This document shows positions 40,637 to 43,631 of a stretch of DNA of 43,631 bases, piece by piece (the first letter of the stretch is position 1; every line of letters starts with the position of its first letter). Position numbers and translations under genes: made by a program. The DNA is from Desulfohalobiaceae bacterium (GTDB taxonomy: Bacteria; Desulfobacterota; Desulfovibrionia; Desulfovibrionales; Desulfothermaceae): positions 1 through 43,631 of the forward strand of contig JAIPDR010000006.1 of the NCBI GenBank assembly GCA_021737615.1, read 5' to 3'. The notes under the pieces were generated by a model. That model worked only from the letters and a program-made list of their open reading frames with translations. It ran no database searches and had not been told where the DNA came from.

Positions 40637-43631
40637 ATGCCGCCCCTGCCCACCATCTTTGACATCTGCACCCCACGTGAAGATGTGATCCAAGGCGCGA
40701 TCACCGAGTCGGACTTTGCCGCTGACCTGGCTCAGGTCCTGCGGAAAGACGCTCCGGAGGAATACACAAACCCGGTTCGATTCTTTGCCAACACCCATCC
40801 CACCCGGGGTCTGAAAGACCTGCTCCTGAACGTCTGCCGGCGCCTCAATTCCAGCAGCGACCAGATTGCCTCAATTTTCCGCCTGGATACCAATTACGGA
40901 GGCGGAAAGACCCATGCTCTGATCGCTCTGACCCATGCCGTCCAGGGCATGCAGGACGTGCCCAATGCCGGGGAATTCATTGCCTCCAAAGACATGATCC
41001 GGGACAGGGTTCGCATTGCGGCCTTTGACGGAGAAAATGCCGATCCCACAAACGGGCGGCTTCTCGGCGACGGCATCCGGGCCTACACCCCATGGGGGGA
41101 AATCGCCTATGCTCTCAATGGAATTGAGGGCTATGAGCTCATCCGCAGAAGCGACCTGGAAGGCGCCGCCCCTGGTTCAGAGACCATCAGGGAGCTCTTT
41201 GGAGGCGACCCCACGCTGATCCTTCTGGATGAACTCTCGGTCTACCTGCGCAAGCTCAAGGCCAGGCATCGAGAACGGGTTGGAGGCCAGTTGACCGCCT
41301 TTTTGACCTCTTTGTTCAAGGCGGTTGAATCGACACCCAATGCAGCTCTGGTCTATACCCTGGCCATTGGCAAAGGCGGGGTGGCCACGGACGCCTACAC
41401 CGAGGAAAACCAGTTCATCGCGGACAAGATGGAAGAGGCGGAAAGCGTTTCCGCCCGCAAAGCCACCCTGCTTGATCCCACTGAAGAGGACGAGACGGTC
41501 AAGATTTTGCAGCGACGGCTCTTTACTTCCATTGACGAGACAAAGGCCAAGGCCGTTATCGAGGCCTATCGCCGGATGTGGTCAAACCAGAAGGAGCACC
41601 TGCCCGGCACTGAAGCCCATGCCGGCGTGCTGGAGAGCTTTGAGAGGGGCTATCCCCTGCATCCTGAACTTATCGATATCCTCAAGGAAAAGACCTCCAC
41701 CCTTGGTAACTTTCAACGGGTTCGGGGCATGCTCCGACTTTTGGCCAGGACCGTGGCCAGGCTCTGGGCGCAGAAGCCATCCGAGGCCTCTGCCATCCAC
41801 CTGCATCATGTTGATCTTTGCCATGAGCCCATCCGGCAGGAAATCGTGACCAAGCTGGGGCAGCAGGCCTTTGTCCCGGCTCTGCGGGCCGACATTGCCG
41901 CTGTGGAACGCGACCAGCCGTCCCTGGCCCAGGAACTGGACAAGCAGTTCTACGCCGGACTGCCGCCATACGGCTCCTATGTGGCCCGGACTATCTTCTT
42001 CCATACCCTGGCCTTTAACGAGAGCCTCAAGGGGGCCGGCCGGGATCAGATCCGTTTTGCCATTCTGTCTCCTGGAACCGACATCAGTTTTATTGACGAC
42101 GCGATCAGACGTTTTGTCCAGGCCTCGGCCTACCTTGACGATCGTCCCAATGCCCCGCTTCGCTTTCTGACCGAGGCCAATCTGACCCAGATGGTCAGAC
42201 GCCAGGAAAAACAGGTTGACCCAGGCGAAGCCAGGGCCCAGCTCAACGATCGGATCAAGAGTATCTTCGGCGGGCAGACCCTGAATCTGATCCCGTTTCC
42301 GAGCATGTCCAACGAGATTCCGGATGATGCCGGCGAAAACATGCCCGTCCTGGCCCTCATCAATTACGACGCGGCTGAGGTCAGCGGCGAGCGGATCAGG
42401 CTCCCGGATTTGATCAAGCGCTTGTACCGGGAAAAGGGGGCCAGTGGTGACCTGCGCATGAACCGCAATACCCTGGCCTTTGTGGTGGTGGATGCCCAGC
42501 GCAAGGACGAAATGCGCAGAAAAATGACCCGACGTCTGGCCCTGGGGATGCTCAGGGACCCGCAGCGGCAACAGGAGCTGGCTGAATACCAGCAGGACCG
42601 TCTCAAGGAATGGTACCAGCGCTCAGAGCAGGAACTGGCCCTGTCCATCCAGCAGGCCTACCGGCACATCTTTTATCCGACCCGAAACAGAGTTGAAGGG
42701 GCGGACGTGGATCTCGGCCACACGGTCATCGAAGTCCAAAGCGCCTCAGACGCTCCAGGCAACGGGCAAAAGCAGGTGGTCAGGGTCCTGCGGGACATCA
42801 ACAAGCTCCGGCTTCCTGAAGATACTCCGGATTCTCCCATTTATATTCGGGACCGAACCCCTCTCAAGAAGGGATACATCTCCACGGCTGCCTTGCGTAA
42901 TGAATTTCGGCGCGATCCGTCTCTGCCGATTCTGGTGGGCCATGATGTCTTCATCAAAGGCATCAGGCAGGGAATCGAACAAGGCGAATTTGTCTACACA
43001 AGCGGCGATCTCCTCTGGGGCAAAGGCGATCCCTGGGCAGACATCAAGATCGATGAACAGTCCTTTGTATTCACCACAGCCTACGCCAGAGAAAACGAGA
43101 TCTGGCCGCGGCCGGCACCCGAAGCAAGTCCTCAGCCTGAACCGGAAGCTTCAGACCAGCCGGGCTCTGAACCTGAACCTCCAGGTCCCGGGGTTCATGA
43201 ACCTGAACCAGAGCCCCCGCCGCAGGAGCATGTTTTTCACGAAGAAGGCGTACTCAAGGAGGCCCTGACCAAAATCTGGGAACGGCTCAGAACCAGGAAC
43301 TATGAAACTGTTGTCTCTCTGACCCTGAAGATCTACGATGCCGGTGACGGGTTCAAGCTCCTGGGCCTGGTGGGCGCCATCCCCAAGGCGGACAAGCAGG
43401 TGAATATCCAGGGAGAATATGAGACCGCCGAGGGCAGTGAGCTGAGCATCGAGTTCAAGGGGAAGGTTCCTGACGCCCAGCCGGTCAAGGACTTCCTCGA
43501 TCCCCAACTCCGGGCGGCAGAAGAAAAGGACGTGACCATCACCTTTGACCTCAACTTCAATCCAGGCCTGCCCATGCAGGGGGACGAACCGGAAAAAATG
43601 ACCCAGCGCTTGACCAGGTTCGGCACCGGGG
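40637..43631 (+). CDS. DUF499-family P-loop ATPase, 3' end outside window (defence-associated)
   Basis: Partial gene of at least 998 codons running off the right edge without a stop. ATG 40637 has AGGAG six bases upstream. The P-loop is unusual and characteristic of DUF499/COG1483: YGGGKTHAL, with GGGKTH at 88-93, and Walker B LILLDELS with Asp198 and Glu199. A helical ATPase module follows to about 400. The C-terminal part contains HIFYPTRNRV, a short winged-helix-like stretch (KGYISTAALRNEFRRDP), a Pro/Glu linker (about 830-860) and a final beta-rich region. Family members are encoded with DUF1156-type DNA methylases and other nucleases or helicases in defence islands. The exact system cannot be read because the following genes are not in the window. 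Confidence 0.85.
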   Translation, partial: MPPLPTIFDICTPREDVIQGAITESDFAADLAQVLRKDAPEEYTNPVRFFANTHPTRGLKDLLLNVCRRLNSSSDQIASIFRLDTNYGGGKTHALIALTHAVQGMQDVPNAGEFIASKDMIRDRVRIAAFDGENADPTNGRLLGDGIRAYTPWGEIAYALNGIEGYELIRRSDLEGAAPGSETIRELFGGDPTLILLDELSVYLRKLKARHRERVGGQLTAFLTSLFKAVESTPNAALVYTLAIGKGGVATDAYTEENQFIADKMEEAESVSARKATLLDPTEEDETVKILQRRLFTSIDETKAKAVIEAYRRMWSNQKEHLPGTEAHAGVLESFERGYPLHPELIDILKEKTSTLGNFQRVRGMLRLLARTVARLWAQKPSEASAIHLHHVDLCHEPIRQEIVTKLGQQAFVPALRADIAAVERDQPSLAQELDKQFYAGLPPYGSYVARTIFFHTLAFNESLKGAGRDQIRFAILSPGTDISFIDDAIRRFVQASAYLDDRPNAPLRFLTEANLTQMVRRQEKQVDPGEARAQLNDRIKSIFGGQTLNLIPFPSMSNEIPDDAGENMPVLALINYDAAEVSGERIRLPDLIKRLYREKGASGDLRMNRNTLAFVVVDAQRKDEMRRKMTRRLALGMLRDPQRQQELAEYQQDRLKEWYQRSEQELALSIQQAYRHIFYPTRNRVEGADVDLGHTVIEVQSASDAPGNGQKQVVRVLRDINKLRLPEDTPDSPIYIRDRTPLKKGYISTAALRNEFRRDPSLPILVGHDVFIKGIRQGIEQGEFVYTSGDLLWGKGDPWADIKIDEQSFVFTTAYARENEIWPRPAPEASPQPEPEASDQPGSEPEPPGPGVHEPEPEPPPQEHVFHEEGVLKEALTKIWERLRTRNYETVVSLTLKIYDAGDGFKLLGLVGAIPKADKQVNIQGEYETAEGSELSIEFKGKVPDAQPVKDFLDPQLRAAEEKDVTITFDLNFNPGLPMQGDEPEKMTQRLTRFGTG

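Overview
The window looks like chromosomal DNA from an anaerobic, GC-rich Desulfobacterota-type bacterium (a Desulfovibrionales-like sulfate reducer is my best guess, by inference). The grounds are the class III oxygen-sensitive ribonucleotide reductase pair nrdG-nrdD, a DUF362 ferredoxin-type protein, LarE, a lipoprotein BamD with other Gram-negative envelope genes, paired PilT-like motors, and the gene order rpsU-mutS2-dnaG-rpoD. No genus can be assigned from the sequence alone. There is no rRNA, CRISPR array or intact insertion sequence.

Layout. 1-5.4 kb (+): a PEP-synthase-like protein open at the left edge, pcm, a lytic transglycosylase and pgsA. 5.4-5.7 kb: a non-coding gap with an inverted element built of 7-bp units. 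5.7-11 kb (+): pilT, a pilT/pilU paralogue, a zinc-ribbon/pseudo-receiver protein, an FtsB-like protein, a TPR protein and a lipoprotein. 11-13.6 kb (+): fbp, tsaD, and trxA with its own promoter and terminator. 13.7-19.7 kb (+): bamD, an unrecognised gene translationally coupled to an EF-G gene, otsA and rsmA. 19.7-20.6 kb: a long structured leader, hup (HU) and a 56-residue membrane protein. 20.6-27.1 kb (+): the macromolecular-synthesis operon rpsU-mutS2-dnaG-rpoD, closed by a 24-bp hairpin shared with a convergent deaminase gene.

27.1-33.9 kb is mostly on the minus strand: a SAH/MTA-deaminase-like amidohydrolase, a 484-bp gap rich in repeats, nrdG-nrdD, a DUF362 protein and larE. 34-36.5 kb (+) holds a geranylgeranyl-reductase-family flavoprotein overlapping an RsmB/RsmF-type rRNA methyltransferase. 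36.6-39.6 kb (-) holds a CLC channel with CBS domains and ribF. A tRNA-Leu(CAG)/tRNA-Phe(GAA) pair follows (39.8-40.0 kb) with its own promoter and terminator.

Beyond the tRNAs the character changes. About 600 bp of degenerate, more AT-rich DNA leads into a very large P-loop ATPase of the DUF499 type (GGGKTH Walker A) that runs off the right edge. DUF499 proteins are typically the first or central gene of methylase-linked defence loci, so the window probably stops just inside a tRNA-anchored defence island. The other notable content is non-coding: two elements with arms of head-to-tail heptamers, a 143-bp concentric palindrome in the hup leader, a dispersed 27-bp palindrome that encodes the end of PgsA, and gene-end hairpins that start in or at stop codons.
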